From contig JAKQHM010000024.1 of assembly GCA_029572935.1 (NCBI GenBank), positions 1 to 64,000 of the forward strand: a stretch of DNA of 64,000 nt, read 5' to 3'. The stretch is from Bacteroidota bacterium. Its GTDB lineage: Bacteria; Bacteroidota; Bacteroidia; Chitinophagales; Saprospiraceae. Position numbers and translations under genes: made by a program. Below, one piece after another: positions 16,995 through 25,296 of the stretch (positions within the stretch are counted from its first letter, which is position 1; every line of letters begins with the position of its first letter). The notes below the pieces were generated by a model that was not told where the DNA came from, did no database searches, and saw only the letters and a list, made by a program, of their open reading frames with translations.

Positions 16995-17984
16995 TTAACA
17001 TCCAAAAGTAGGAATAATAAATATAATTTGATCGATCACCAGAACACGGATATTTTGATTCATTGTTTTTGGGACTTCCATATTTTTCCAGCTTTTACCC
17101 TGATCCAATGAAAGTGACAGGCCCTTTTCATGATGACAGATCAGATAGGCATCCGACTTTGTAATTCCAAATATTTGCTTTACATCGGGAGGCCCAAAAT
17201 TTGATTTATTCCAAATAATTCCACCATCCGTGCTTTCAAAGAGCTGGAAGTTCTTGCCAGTCTGAATGAATTCATGTTTTTGAGAGTTTTTTCGGACCAA
17301 GATGTATGACCTGTCCCCTGGGCCATTCCATAATCCTGCTAAAGAGCCCGGATAGGGTACATGATCCCAGCTTTTTCCTTCATCAAAGGATCTGTATAGT
17401 CCCTTATCTCCGAATGCAAGCATGGATCCCCGGCTTTGCATCATGGAGTGGATTATTTCTTTTTCTAAAATTTGAGTCCAGCTTTGTCCCCCATCCACAC
17501 TTCTGTATATCCCCGTCTCAGTTCCTACTATCATGCTATGATCCTGCCCTTCCAGAACAGTACGGACGGATTTGTCCTTTAAATTCAGGTGCAGGGGAAG
17601 CCAGATTCCCGTTGAGTATAATTTTTGGTATAAGCCCTGTCTGTATTTGACAGCGTATATGCCTTGCCGGCCTTTGAAGAAGCGGGTATCGGATTCATGG
17701 AAGAAGTATTCTTTTTTCCAATCTGGTTTCGTCAGATGGGGCGATGTATGAAAAATGCCTTTATCCGAGCTGAGGTACAAATCGCCCTGGAAAGACTCCA
17801 GGTCAGAAGCGGCTATGTCCACAGGCAGACCTTCTCCATATTCAACCCAACTGTTTCCCCCGTCTATGGATTTGTAAATGACTTTGGAAGGGTTATCCTC
17901 TGTTGGTTTGTTTGGCAAGTGATCCCTAGATTTCGTGGGTAGGAAAAGGCTGTGAAGCAAAGCGATAAAAATGAAGTACAACAT
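16995..17984 (-). CDS. Secreted BNR/Asp-box repeat protein
   Basis: A 329-residue protein with an N-terminal hydrophobic signal and repeated Asp-box motifs of the S-x-D-x-G-x-x-W type (SIDGGNSW, SVDGGQSW, SFDEGKSW, STDGGIIW, SLDQGKSW). Such repeats form a beta-propeller as in sialidases, sortilin and photosystem assembly factors; no sialidase catalytic residues are recognisable, so it is more likely a binding scaffold. Probably periplasmic or exported. Located directly upstream of the membrane-tethered regulator gene. Confidence 0.72.
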   Translation of the reverse strand: MLYFIFIALLHSLFLPTKSRDHLPNKPTEDNPSKVIYKSIDGGNSWVEYGEGLPVDIAASDLESFQGDLYLSSDKGIFHTSPHLTKPDWKKEYFFHESDTRFFKGRQGIYAVKYRQGLYQKLYSTGIWLPLHLNLKDKSVRTVLEGQDHSMIVGTETGIYRSVDGGQSWTQILEKEIIHSMMQSRGSMLAFGDKGLYRSFDEGKSWDHVPYPGSLAGLWNGPGDRSYILVRKNSQKHEFIQTGKNFQLFESTDGGIIWNKSNFGPPDVKQIFGITKSDAYLICHHEKGLSLSLDQGKSWKNMEVPKTMNQNIRVLVIDQIIFIIPTFGC

Positions 17985-18013
17985 AAAGGTTTCTGTTTAA
18001 ATGAATAATGGCC

Positions 18014-18021
18014 CAAAGCTA
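18014..18021 (-). promoter_or_regulatory. Candidate -7 promoter box upstream of the BNR/regulator pair
   Basis: Minus-strand TAGCTTTG matches TAnnTTTG and sits about 30 bases before the ATG at 17984. No good -33 TTG is at standard distance. Confidence 0.4.
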
Positions 18022-18130
18022 TGGATCGCTTATTCTTAAGGACTGTGGGCCATGTAAAACAATGTAACAAAATTGTAAAACCTTATTTTTAATGGCTTTT
18101 ACTTATCAGGGTAGGTGAAAACATGCTTGG

Positions 18131-19693
18131 TCAACGGCTCCTCAGCCTGATGACCGGGCAGATCATTTCCTCCAGGGAGATTCCGCCATGCTGGAAAGTA
18201 TTTTTGTAATAATTGAGGAAATGCCCATAATTGTTTGGATACAGGAAAAAGGTTTTTTCCTTGGCGAATATAAATGTAGAGGACAGGTTGGGGCGGGGCA
18301 GGCCCACCTGCTGGGGATCCCGTATCTCGAGCACATCTTTTTTATCGTAGCTCAGGTTTTTACCCACTTTGTAGCGGAGGTTGGCGGTGGTTTCCTTGTC
18401 GCCGATCACCCTGCTGGGATCCTGTACCCTGATGGTGCCATGGTCTGTGGTAATGATCAGCTGTACAGGAGAATCGGCCAGCTTTTGGAGGGTGGCCCAA
18501 AGAGGAGAGTGGATAAACCAACTCCGGGTCAGTGAACGATAAGCCATCTCATCCGAGGCCAACTCTTTCAGTACCTCCATCTCGGTGCGGGCATGAGAGA
18601 GCATGTCGATGAAATTGTACACAATGGCTGTAAAATCATTTTGAAGGATGTTGTGAGACTGATCGAGCAGCTGCTTGCCTTTGGCTGCGTTGCTGATTTT
18701 GATGTATTCGTGACGGATGTCCTTGCGGATATACCTTTTGATCTGGGAGGCCAGCAAATCGGGTTCCTTCATATTTTTTCCACCCTCTTCATTGTCGTTG
18801 AGCCACCAGTCGGGATATTGCTTTTCGATATCGGCCGGAAGCATGCCCGCAAAGATTGCATTGCGGCTGTATTGCGTCGTGGTTGGCAGGATGCTGTAAA
18901 AATAGTCCTCGTCTTCAATTTTGAATTTTTCGGTGATGATTGGCTCGATGACCTTCCACTGGTCGAACCTCAGATTGTCCAGCAAGATGAAAACAGTGGG
19001 AACATCATCCTTTAATTGCTTGAAAACTTTTTCCAGCATCAGCTGATGGGAGAGAATGGGTGCGTTCGCAGGATTTTTAAACCAGGAAGTGTACTGGTTT
19101 ACAATAAACTTTGAAAATTCCACATTGGCTTCCTGCTTCTGCTGGTTCAGGATATCCTGGATGTGCGGGTCTGTGCCCTGGTCCATCTTTAATTCCCAAT
19201 GGATGAGCCTTTTGTAGATATCCACCCAGCCCTTATAATCAGGACGATCGGAAATGTCCATGAACAGTTGCCGGAAGGCGATCTGATAATCCAGTGTGTT
19301 TTTTTCAGAGACCAGCCTTTTGTTGTCGATCAACTTTTTGATGGTAAGAAGAAGCTGATTGGGGTTGACGGGTTTGATCAGATAATCTGCGATCTGGCTC
19401 CCGATCGCCTCTTCCATGATGTTTTCTGCTTCATTTTTAGTGACCATCACCACAGGCATGAGGTAACCTTTTGCCTTGATGGCTGACAGGGTTTCCAGAC
19501 CTGATTTGCCGGGCATGGACTCATCCAGAAATACGACATCATAACCCGGATCGTCCTCCAGAACGTCGAGTACATCGTGGCCGTTTGTCACCGCTTTGAT
19601 GGTATAGCCTTTCTTTTCCAAAAAGAAGACCTGTGGTTTCAGGTGCTCCATTTCGTCATCTGCCCAGAGGATTTTTATTTTATCGTTGCTCAT
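18131..19693 (-). CDS. porX: PorX: response regulator/PglZ phosphatase, T9SS regulator
   Basis: A 520-residue protein with an N-terminal receiver (D57 in VVFLDESMPG, K107 in YLIKPVNP), a helical linker and a C-terminal alkaline-phosphatase-superfamily PglZ domain. Metal-binding positions are visible: LLDNLRFDQW (D239, D244), the threonines in LPTTTQYSR (about 271-273), NFIDMLSHA, TTDHGT and FQHGGISLEE. This is the architecture of PorX, which with the kinase PorY and sigma factor SigP controls T9SS genes in Porphyromonas and Flavobacterium. PorY is not in the window. Length and motifs match the family closely. Confidence 0.93.
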   Translation of the reverse strand: MSNDKIKILWADDEMEHLKPQVFFLEKKGYTIKAVTNGHDVLDVLEDDPGYDVVFLDESMPGKSGLETLSAIKAKGYLMPVVMVTKNEAENIMEEAIGSQIADYLIKPVNPNQLLLTIKKLIDNKRLVSEKNTLDYQIAFRQLFMDISDRPDYKGWVDIYKRLIHWELKMDQGTDPHIQDILNQQKQEANVEFSKFIVNQYTSWFKNPANAPILSHQLMLEKVFKQLKDDVPTVFILLDNLRFDQWKVIEPIITEKFKIEDEDYFYSILPTTTQYSRNAIFAGMLPADIEKQYPDWWLNDNEEGGKNMKEPDLLASQIKRYIRKDIRHEYIKISNAAKGKQLLDQSHNILQNDFTAIVYNFIDMLSHARTEMEVLKELASDEMAYRSLTRSWFIHSPLWATLQKLADSPVQLIITTDHGTIRVQDPSRVIGDKETTANLRYKVGKNLSYDKKDVLEIRDPQQVGLPRPNLSSTFIFAKEKTFFLYPNNYGHFLNYYKNTFQHGGISLEEMICPVIRLRSR

Positions 19694-19854
19694 TGATCAT
19701 TTTGATTTGGGGCCGGAGGTCGCCGGAGAATTAAAGATACTCCAGGCGAATCAGACCATGATTGAAAATTTATCCCTAATTATGCGTTTGGAATCCGCAG
19801 GCCGTGTAACAAAAATGCCGGTCATCGGTTTAATCACCAGCAAACAGCTTTCTA

Positions 19855-21039
19855 TTGGCCTTTGTAAAGATATTCAACGATCCAGTGTACGGGTTTATTA
19901 CCGTACCCTCCGGAATTCTGCTGGAACTCATCGAACATCCCTTCCTGCAGCGGCTTCAGCGAATCAAGCAATTGGGTCTGTCTCATTATGTATATCCGGG
20001 AGCGGTCCATTCCCGCTTTCATCACGCACTGGGAGCCTATCACCTGATGACCCTTGCGCTCAACCAACTCAGGCTCAAAGGGGTGTCCATCAGCGATGAA
20101 GAATATACCGCCGCCCAGATCGCCATCCTCCTGCACGACATCGGGCATGGTCCCTTTTCTCATGTGCTCGAACATACCATTTTACCCGTGCCGCACGAGG
20201 AGATCACAGCCCTGATGATGGACCGGCTCAACCGTGAATTTGGCGATCGGCTCGCACTGGCCATCCGGATCTTCAGGAACCAATACGATCGGCCGTTTCT
20301 CCACCAGCTGATCAGCAGCCAGCTGGACACTGACCGCCTGGACTATCTGACGCGCGACAGTTTTTTTACCGGTGTGGCAGAAGGTGTGATCGGTTACGAC
20401 CGTTTGATCCTGATGATGGACGTGACCGACCAAAGGCTTGTCCTGGAGGAAAAAGCGGTGTATTCCATTGAAAAATTCCTGACCTCCCGCAAAATCATGT
20501 ACCTGCAGGTATACATGCACAAAACAGCCATCGCAGCAGAATACATGCTCAACCTCTTCTTGAGCCGGTTCAAAGCCATTTCAAACAGGTCCTGGGCCAG
20601 CAGATCTCTGTCCTATTTTCTCGATGGTAAAGTCTCACGCCATACAGATCCGGAAGAATTTCTGCCCTACTTCGCCAGTATTGACGATGTGGACATCTGG
20701 TCCTTGCTGAAGGAAGCAGTCCAGGGGCCCGATCCCATGCTCCGCTTTCTGGCAGGCGGACTTATAAACCGAAGGCTTTTTCGCATCAGTATGAAGGATG
20801 AAAATTTTGAGGCTCCCTCTGGCAGCACTCCACCGCCGGATACGGGGCTGAATGAAGCTGAATGGGATTCTTTGAGGTCGGCGGACATCCATCATTTTGA
20901 GATCACACCCTATGAGCAGGGAGAATCGGAAATCTGTATCCGACACAAGGCCGGATCCCTGCTGCCTTTTTCCAGTTTGCGGGATATGGACCATCTGAAA
21001 AACAGCGTCAGCAGGTACTATCGGGTAGAACCCCGTTGA
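19855..21039 (+). CDS. HD-domain phosphohydrolase
   Basis: A 394-residue HD-superfamily phosphohydrolase related to dNTP triphosphohydrolases (dGTPase/SAMHD1-like). The metal-binding HD pair is in LLHDIGHGPFSH (H94-D95), preceded by H56 in HSRFHHALG and followed by the aspartate in LDTDRLDYLTRDS (near residue 158). The substrate may be dNTP or another nucleotide. The start is TTG at 19855, giving MAFVKIFNDPVYGFI, which fits the usual family N-terminus. Divergent from porX with about 160 bases between them. glyA follows after a gap containing its own promoter. Confidence 0.88.
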   Translation: MAFVKIFNDPVYGFITVPSGILLELIEHPFLQRLQRIKQLGLSHYVYPGAVHSRFHHALGAYHLMTLALNQLRLKGVSISDEEYTAAQIAILLHDIGHGPFSHVLEHTILPVPHEEITALMMDRLNREFGDRLALAIRIFRNQYDRPFLHQLISSQLDTDRLDYLTRDSFFTGVAEGVIGYDRLILMMDVTDQRLVLEEKAVYSIEKFLTSRKIMYLQVYMHKTAIAAEYMLNLFLSRFKAISNRSWASRSLSYFLDGKVSRHTDPEEFLPYFASIDDVDIWSLLKEAVQGPDPMLRFLAGGLINRRLFRISMKDENFEAPSGSTPPPDTGLNEAEWDSLRSADIHHFEITPYEQGESEICIRHKAGSLLPFSSLRDMDHLKNSVSRYYRVEPR

Positions 21040-21049
21040 GTAAAATCTT

Positions 21050-21083
21050 TTGATCTCCGATATGGGAAAGCTTTCTACATTTG
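21050..21083 (+). promoter_or_regulatory. glyA promoter
   Basis: TTG at 21050-21052 and TACATTTG at 21076-21083 are separated by 23 bases, which fits the Bacteroidota two-part promoter (TTG at -33, TAnnTTTG at -7). The predicted transcription start is near 21089, giving a short leader before the ATG at 21103. Confidence 0.5.
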
Positions 21084-21102
21084 GAAGCTAAAATTGAAAT
21101 CA

Positions 21103-22383
21103 ATGAATTTGAAAGATACTGTGGTCCAGCAACTTTTGGATCGCGAGCTGCAAAGACAACGCCGGGGTATAGAATTGATCGCCTCTGAAAATTTTGCCAG
21201 TGCCGAAGTGATCCAATCCATGGGAAGCTGGCTGACCAACAAATATGCTGAAGGCTATCCCGGTAAACGCTATTATGGTGGCTGTGAGGTAATCGATGAA
21301 GTGGAGACCCTGGCCCGTGAGAGGTTGTGTCAGCTTTTTGGAGCAGAGTATGCCAACGTCCAGCCTCATTCAGGGGCTCAGGCCAATGCTGCTGTTCAGG
21401 TGGCCCTACTTCAGCCCGGAGATACGATCATGGGACTCAACCTCGCTCACGGCGGTCACCTGTCCCATGGCTCACCGGTCAATATGAGCGGCAAGTATTA
21501 CAAGGTTGTATCCTATGGAGTGGATACAGAAACCGGTCTAATCCGCATGGATGATGTGCGCAGTCTGGCACACGAACATCGGCCCAAACTAATTATTTGC
21601 GGAGCCTCTGCCTACAGCCGCGACTGGGATTACGCACAGTTTCGAAGGATCGCCGATGAAGTAGGGGCCGTCCTGATGGCGGATATCGCCCACCCTGCAG
21701 GATTGATCGCCAAGGGGTTGCTCAACAATCCGCTTCCGCATTGTCATATCATTACTTCCACTACACACAAGACCCTGCGGGGGCCTCGTGGTGGCATCAT
21801 CATGATGGGCAAGGATCATCCCAATATCATCGGCAAAACAGATAAGAAGGGGAAGGCGCTCTCAATGTCCGGTATCCTGAACAGCGGCGTTTTTCCGGGC
21901 ATGCAGGGAGGGCCGCTGGAACACATCATCGCAGCCAAGGCGGTTGCTTTTGGCGAGGCCCTCAGCGATGATTTCAAGGTCTATGGGCAGCAGGTGATTT
22001 CCAATGCCAAAGCCTTTGCAAAGGCATTTCAGGATCTGGGTTACCACATTGTCTCTGGTGGCACCGACAACCACATGTTCCTGCTGGACCTTCGCAGTAA
22101 GGGCATCACCGGCAAGGAAGCCGAGGAACTTCTCATTCGCGCCGATATCACCACCAACAAGAATATGATCCCCTTTGATCCGCAACCTCCGATGACCACC
22201 TCGGGTATCCGTCTTGGCACCGCGGCGATGACTTCGCGTGGTTTCCGGGAGCAGGATTTCAGACAGGTGGCGCAATGGATTGACGAGTTGGTCTCAAACC
22301 GACAGGATGAAGGCTTTATCGAAACCCTGCGGGATAAGGTCAACTCGACCATGAAGGGATTCGCTTTGTATCCCGGCATTTGA
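21103..22383 (+). CDS. glyA: Serine hydroxymethyltransferase
   Basis: A 426-residue PLP enzyme that interconverts serine and glycine while loading tetrahydrofolate with a one-carbon unit. The family signature [13 protein letters not shown] holds the PLP-binding lysine (K223), and [23 protein letters not shown] and PHSGAQAN near the N-terminus are diagnostic. The ATG at 21103 is preferred over the TTG at 21094. It has a promoter of its own and is followed by a strong hairpin, so it is probably a single-gene transcript. Confidence 0.97.
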   Translation: MNLKDTVVQQLLDRELQRQRRGIELIASENFASAEVIQSMGSWLTNKYAEGYPGKRYYGGCEVIDEVETLARERLCQLFGAEYANVQPHSGAQANAAVQVALLQPGDTIMGLNLAHGGHLSHGSPVNMSGKYYKVVSYGVDTETGLIRMDDVRSLAHEHRPKLIICGASAYSRDWDYAQFRRIADEVGAVLMADIAHPAGLIAKGLLNNPLPHCHIITSTTHKTLRGPRGGIIMMGKDHPNIIGKTDKKGKALSMSGILNSGVFPGMQGGPLEHIIAAKAVAFGEALSDDFKVYGQQVISNAKAFAKAFQDLGYHIVSGGTDNHMFLLDLRSKGITGKEAEELLIRADITTNKNMIPFDPQPPMTTSGIRLGTAAMTSRGFREQDFRQVAQWIDELVSNRQDEGFIETLRDKVNSTMKGFALYPGI

Positions 22384-22757
22384 CGGGTCCTTAAAATACC
22401 TGTCCATTGCGCGCTGGAGGAGGATTCAATATCTGAATCACTCCTTTCTCTGATTCACCCAGCGCTAGCATTTAGGAAAGGATGCCTACGGCAGTTTGTA
22501 TGTCTCTATATTCAGCTTCATAGCTGCTGTATTAACTGCTTTTCATTTTTTTCAAGGTAGCCAATATTTTAATTTCTGATCTAAGGGATCTACCTGCTGA
22601 TTAAAAATTGTTTTATCCATTCGGGGGGGATTTTATCCTGATGAGAGATTTTAAACAGGAGTGGAATCCTGATCAAAATCATTTTTTTTATTGATGGAGT
22701 TTGGCCTCCATAGCCTTTTTTAATTATTTTTTTGCTCCATAATAATTGTTTTAAGGT
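22384..22757. other. Intergenic region after glyA
   Basis: This 374-base gap between glyA and a lipoprotein-like gene holds a long nested hairpin (22411-22465) and an AT-rich second half with runs of T that may contain the promoter of the next operon. No coding frame with any family resemblance was found on either strand. Confidence 0.5.
22411..22465 (+). other. Nested hairpin downstream of glyA
   Basis: The outer stem is GCGCTGG (22411-22417) with CCAGCGC (22459-22465). Inside, AGGAG-GATTCA (22418-22428) pairs with TGAATC-A-CTCCT (22434-22445) around the loop ATATC. The right side leaves a 13-base unpaired stretch that repeats TGATTCA. There is no trailing T-run, so it is not a standard intrinsic terminator; it could stabilise the glyA 3' end or be a small structured repeat. 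Confidence 0.6.
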
Positions 22758-23177
22758 ATGAGCTCTTTGAATATTGCATGGAAGTATTTGCTTCTGGGTT
22801 TTGGAGTTGCTTTGCTGATTCACCTGAATCCATTTTCGGGTTGCAGCAAGGAAGACATCGCACAGGACTATCCGGATCTCGGCCTGGATTTGGCTAGGGC
22901 GGAGGAGGATGCAGAAAAACTTGAAAAAGCTTTTTCTGAGTTAAACAGGCCGGCTATTTACGAAATGTTGACCGATCAGGCATTTGAGCGATCAGCGGAG
23001 GATATTTCCTTGTCCAGTTACGATTTGCTTCTGCAGTTTGCGAAGGACTTTGACAAAAGGAAGATAGTGGGATATGGGGATGAATTTATTGAATTTTCAT
23101 TTGATCTGGATGGATTGCCCTACACGGTTGATTTTGCCTTGCAGGAGGATGGTAGTTTTAAACTGAGCAGATTATGA
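22758..23177 (+). CDS. Hypothetical exported protein
   Basis: A 139-residue protein with an N-terminal hydrophobic segment ending in NPFSGCSKED, compatible with a signal anchor or an atypical lipobox. The mature part is acidic and helical (LDLARAEEDAEKLEKAF, YEMLTDQAFERSAEDI) with a C-terminal beta hairpin. No family recognised. Its stop overlaps the next start by four bases (ATGA), so it is translationally coupled to the zinc-PLC-fold protein and may serve with it. Confidence 0.6.
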   Translation: MSSLNIAWKYLLLGFGVALLIHLNPFSGCSKEDIAQDYPDLGLDLARAEEDAEKLEKAFSELNRPAIYEMLTDQAFERSAEDISLSSYDLLLQFAKDFDKRKIVGYGDEFIEFSFDLDGLPYTVDFALQEDGSFKLSRL

Positions 23178-25099
23178 GAAAGGGGAGTCGCATATTAAAG
23201 ATTGGATATTTCATCTGTGGGATGTTATTTTATGGCTTTTTGGCAATTTTACTTTCATCCTATGGCAACCGTCCGATGCACGAATTCATAAACGAAAGGA
23301 TTGCGGGAGATTTTCTTAAGAAAATGAACCAATATCCGGAGTTAAAGGATTATTCGATTAGTGCATCAGACAAAATTCTTGGCGTGGGAGTGACCGTCAA
23401 AGGTGGCAGAACGATTACCGAAGGAGAAATGTCCTTCACTTTTAAAGATTGGATAAAACATGGGGGTTTTTCTGCTGATGAACCGGAATGGCTGATGGCC
23501 TTAAGGCATTTTTATGATCCAAAGTCTTTGGATGGAGGTAAAAAATATCTGACTGATATTCCTCTAGGACTGGGGATTGCTAACCCGGAAATAGATATTG
23601 TAGAGTGGGCATTGGAAGATCAAGGTGAAATCACAAAGGGTACAACCGGGGCGAATCCGCTTTTTCAAAAATACTCCTGGATGGATGGAAAGAATAGCAT
23701 CATTGCCGCCATGAGCGAAAAGGACAAACCCATCCGCGAAAAGCTCATGGCCCATGCCTGGAGGTCTCTGGGCGAGACTTTGCATGCCTTGGGCGATATG
23801 GCTTGTCCGGTGCACGTGCGCAATGATGGACACCCCACCGGAGATTCAGACCCTTATGAAAATGCGATAACCCTGGCTACTCATATTCCGACCAAACCCG
23901 TTGATTATTGGGACCAGAATTTAATCGACCGTGTAAAGTCAAAAGAAAACCTTCGTGATTTTTTTCATGAATTGGCGGTTTATACCAATGAAAACTTTTT
24001 CACCAACCAGACCGTGCATGGCATCGGGATTGATACAATCAAACCTTCTTTGCGTCCGGATAAACCATATTCATTGCCTTATGTAAGAGAGGGTGGGGCT
24101 GATTGGAAGTACGAGGCTGATGAATTTACTTTCTATAAAAAATTCGGAAACAACTGGGTGAAAATGTGCAAGGATCGTTACTATTTTGCCAATGTAGTAG
24201 CTACGGGAAGAAGGACGCCGAAGGCATATGTGGATCTGGATGTGGCGGAATCCCAGTCCAAGGTGCTCCTAAGCAATCTGATAGGGGTGGCTCCTGATTT
24301 GATACGGAGATTTTTTCCCGCCATTAAACCTATTGTGGAGGGCGCGGATCCTATTACACAGGAGATTTTTGGTACCATCCGCCTGGATAAATCCTCCGAA
24401 TATCCTAAGGATGTCAAGTATAACAGCTGGGTTTTGGTGTATAACAAGACTGCAGGAAAGTTTGTAGAGGTTGCTGCAGCAAATGGTATTTTCAGTACTT
24501 CAGATTTAAGTTTCAAAAAAGGAGATGAGTTGCAGGCTTATGTGGTGATGGGTGGCCTTCAGGTCGCCGGCGAGAAATACAAGGTTACTGATTCGGATTT
24601 GAGAAATCTGATCAATAAGACTAAGATAATTCAAATCATCGGGGGGGTGCCGGTGAAATATAATAATAGTACACAATTTGTTGGTCATCACATTGGAGTT
24701 GAATTTTGTTTGGGGGGTGAGCCTGGGTGTCAGGGAAGTTTTGGGCCAGGACCCACTTATACGGTCCGCCGCGATAACCAAGGTGGTGGTACAAATTATG
24801 AACAATTATATCTGGAATTTGATCAGAGCTATAAGACCATCAGAAGATTTGTATATAGATTTGAGGTTGATGTAGAATCGAGTGGGATAATCACAAAAAG
24901 TATGACAGAGATCGACCTGAATGACATTCCTTTGTATGAGAATCTTACACATACGGTCCATTATTCTTCAAATCTGAGTAATGGATCATTTAAGTATAAT
25001 TTCTATCGCAACGAACCAGGTACTACACCGTGGACTCAAAATGTGACGGAATATGATGGAGCAAAGGGCAATATTGGTATTTTGTTCAGAACTCAATAA
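23174..25099 (+). CDS. Exported zinc-dependent phospholipase C/S1-P1 nuclease-fold protein
   Basis: A 641-residue protein with an N-terminal membrane/signal segment (about 9-28). Residues 30-400 look like the all-helical zinc fold shared by bacterial phospholipase C and S1/P1 nuclease: NRPMHEFINERI near the N-terminus and SLGETLHALGDMACPVHVRNDGH (ligand pattern H-x3-D-x4-H, written here as its key parts) in the middle. The N-terminal tryptophan ligand of classical enzymes is not obvious. The remaining C-terminal 240 residues form a separate, beta-rich part with no recognised domain. Substrate (phospholipid or nucleic acid) cannot be decided. Coupled to the preceding small gene by an ATGA overlap. 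Confidence 0.62.
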   Translation: MRKGSRILKIGYFICGMLFYGFLAILLSSYGNRPMHEFINERIAGDFLKKMNQYPELKDYSISASDKILGVGVTVKGGRTITEGEMSFTFKDWIKHGGFSADEPEWLMALRHFYDPKSLDGGKKYLTDIPLGLGIANPEIDIVEWALEDQGEITKGTTGANPLFQKYSWMDGKNSIIAAMSEKDKPIREKLMAHAWRSLGETLHALGDMACPVHVRNDGHPTGDSDPYENAITLATHIPTKPVDYWDQNLIDRVKSKENLRDFFHELAVYTNENFFTNQTVHGIGIDTIKPSLRPDKPYSLPYVREGGADWKYEADEFTFYKKFGNNWVKMCKDRYYFANVVATGRRTPKAYVDLDVAESQSKVLLSNLIGVAPDLIRRFFPAIKPIVEGADPITQEIFGTIRLDKSSEYPKDVKYNSWVLVYNKTAGKFVEVAAANGIFSTSDLSFKKGDELQAYVVMGGLQVAGEKYKVTDSDLRNLINKTKIIQIIGGVPVKYNNSTQFVGHHIGVEFCLGGEPGCQGSFGPGPTYTVRRDNQGGGTNYEQLYLEFDQSYKTIRRFVYRFEVDVESSGIITKSMTEIDLNDIPLYENLTHTVHYSSNLSNGSFKYNFYRNEPGTTPWTQNVTEYDGAKGNIGILFRTQ

Positions 25100-25272
25100 T
25101 TGATACGAGGTAATCAGTCAAGTATTTTGTATTGTAGTTCACACATATACTTACTTTAAGGAAATGTAGTGATTTTTGTAGTTGAGCTAAAGTTAGAAAT
25201 TCGGATTTTCGTTATTAAGGTTAGGAAATAATTGGGGCTTCAGGCAGCGAATGGGGAACCGGAAAGGTCTAT

Positions 25273-25280
25273 TATATTTG
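25273..25280 (+). promoter_or_regulatory. Candidate -7 promoter box before the Cys-rich T9SS protein
   Basis: TATATTTG is an exact TAnnTTTG match 16 bases before the ATG at 25297. The only TTG upstream (25232-25234) is too far for the normal spacing. Confidence 0.4.
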
Positions 25281-25296
25281 ACCAATTTCTTTAAAA

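Noticed and set aside
22590..22823. A 77-codon minus-strand frame after glyA
   Set aside because: It overlaps the signal region of the next plus-strand gene, has biased AT-rich composition and no motif.
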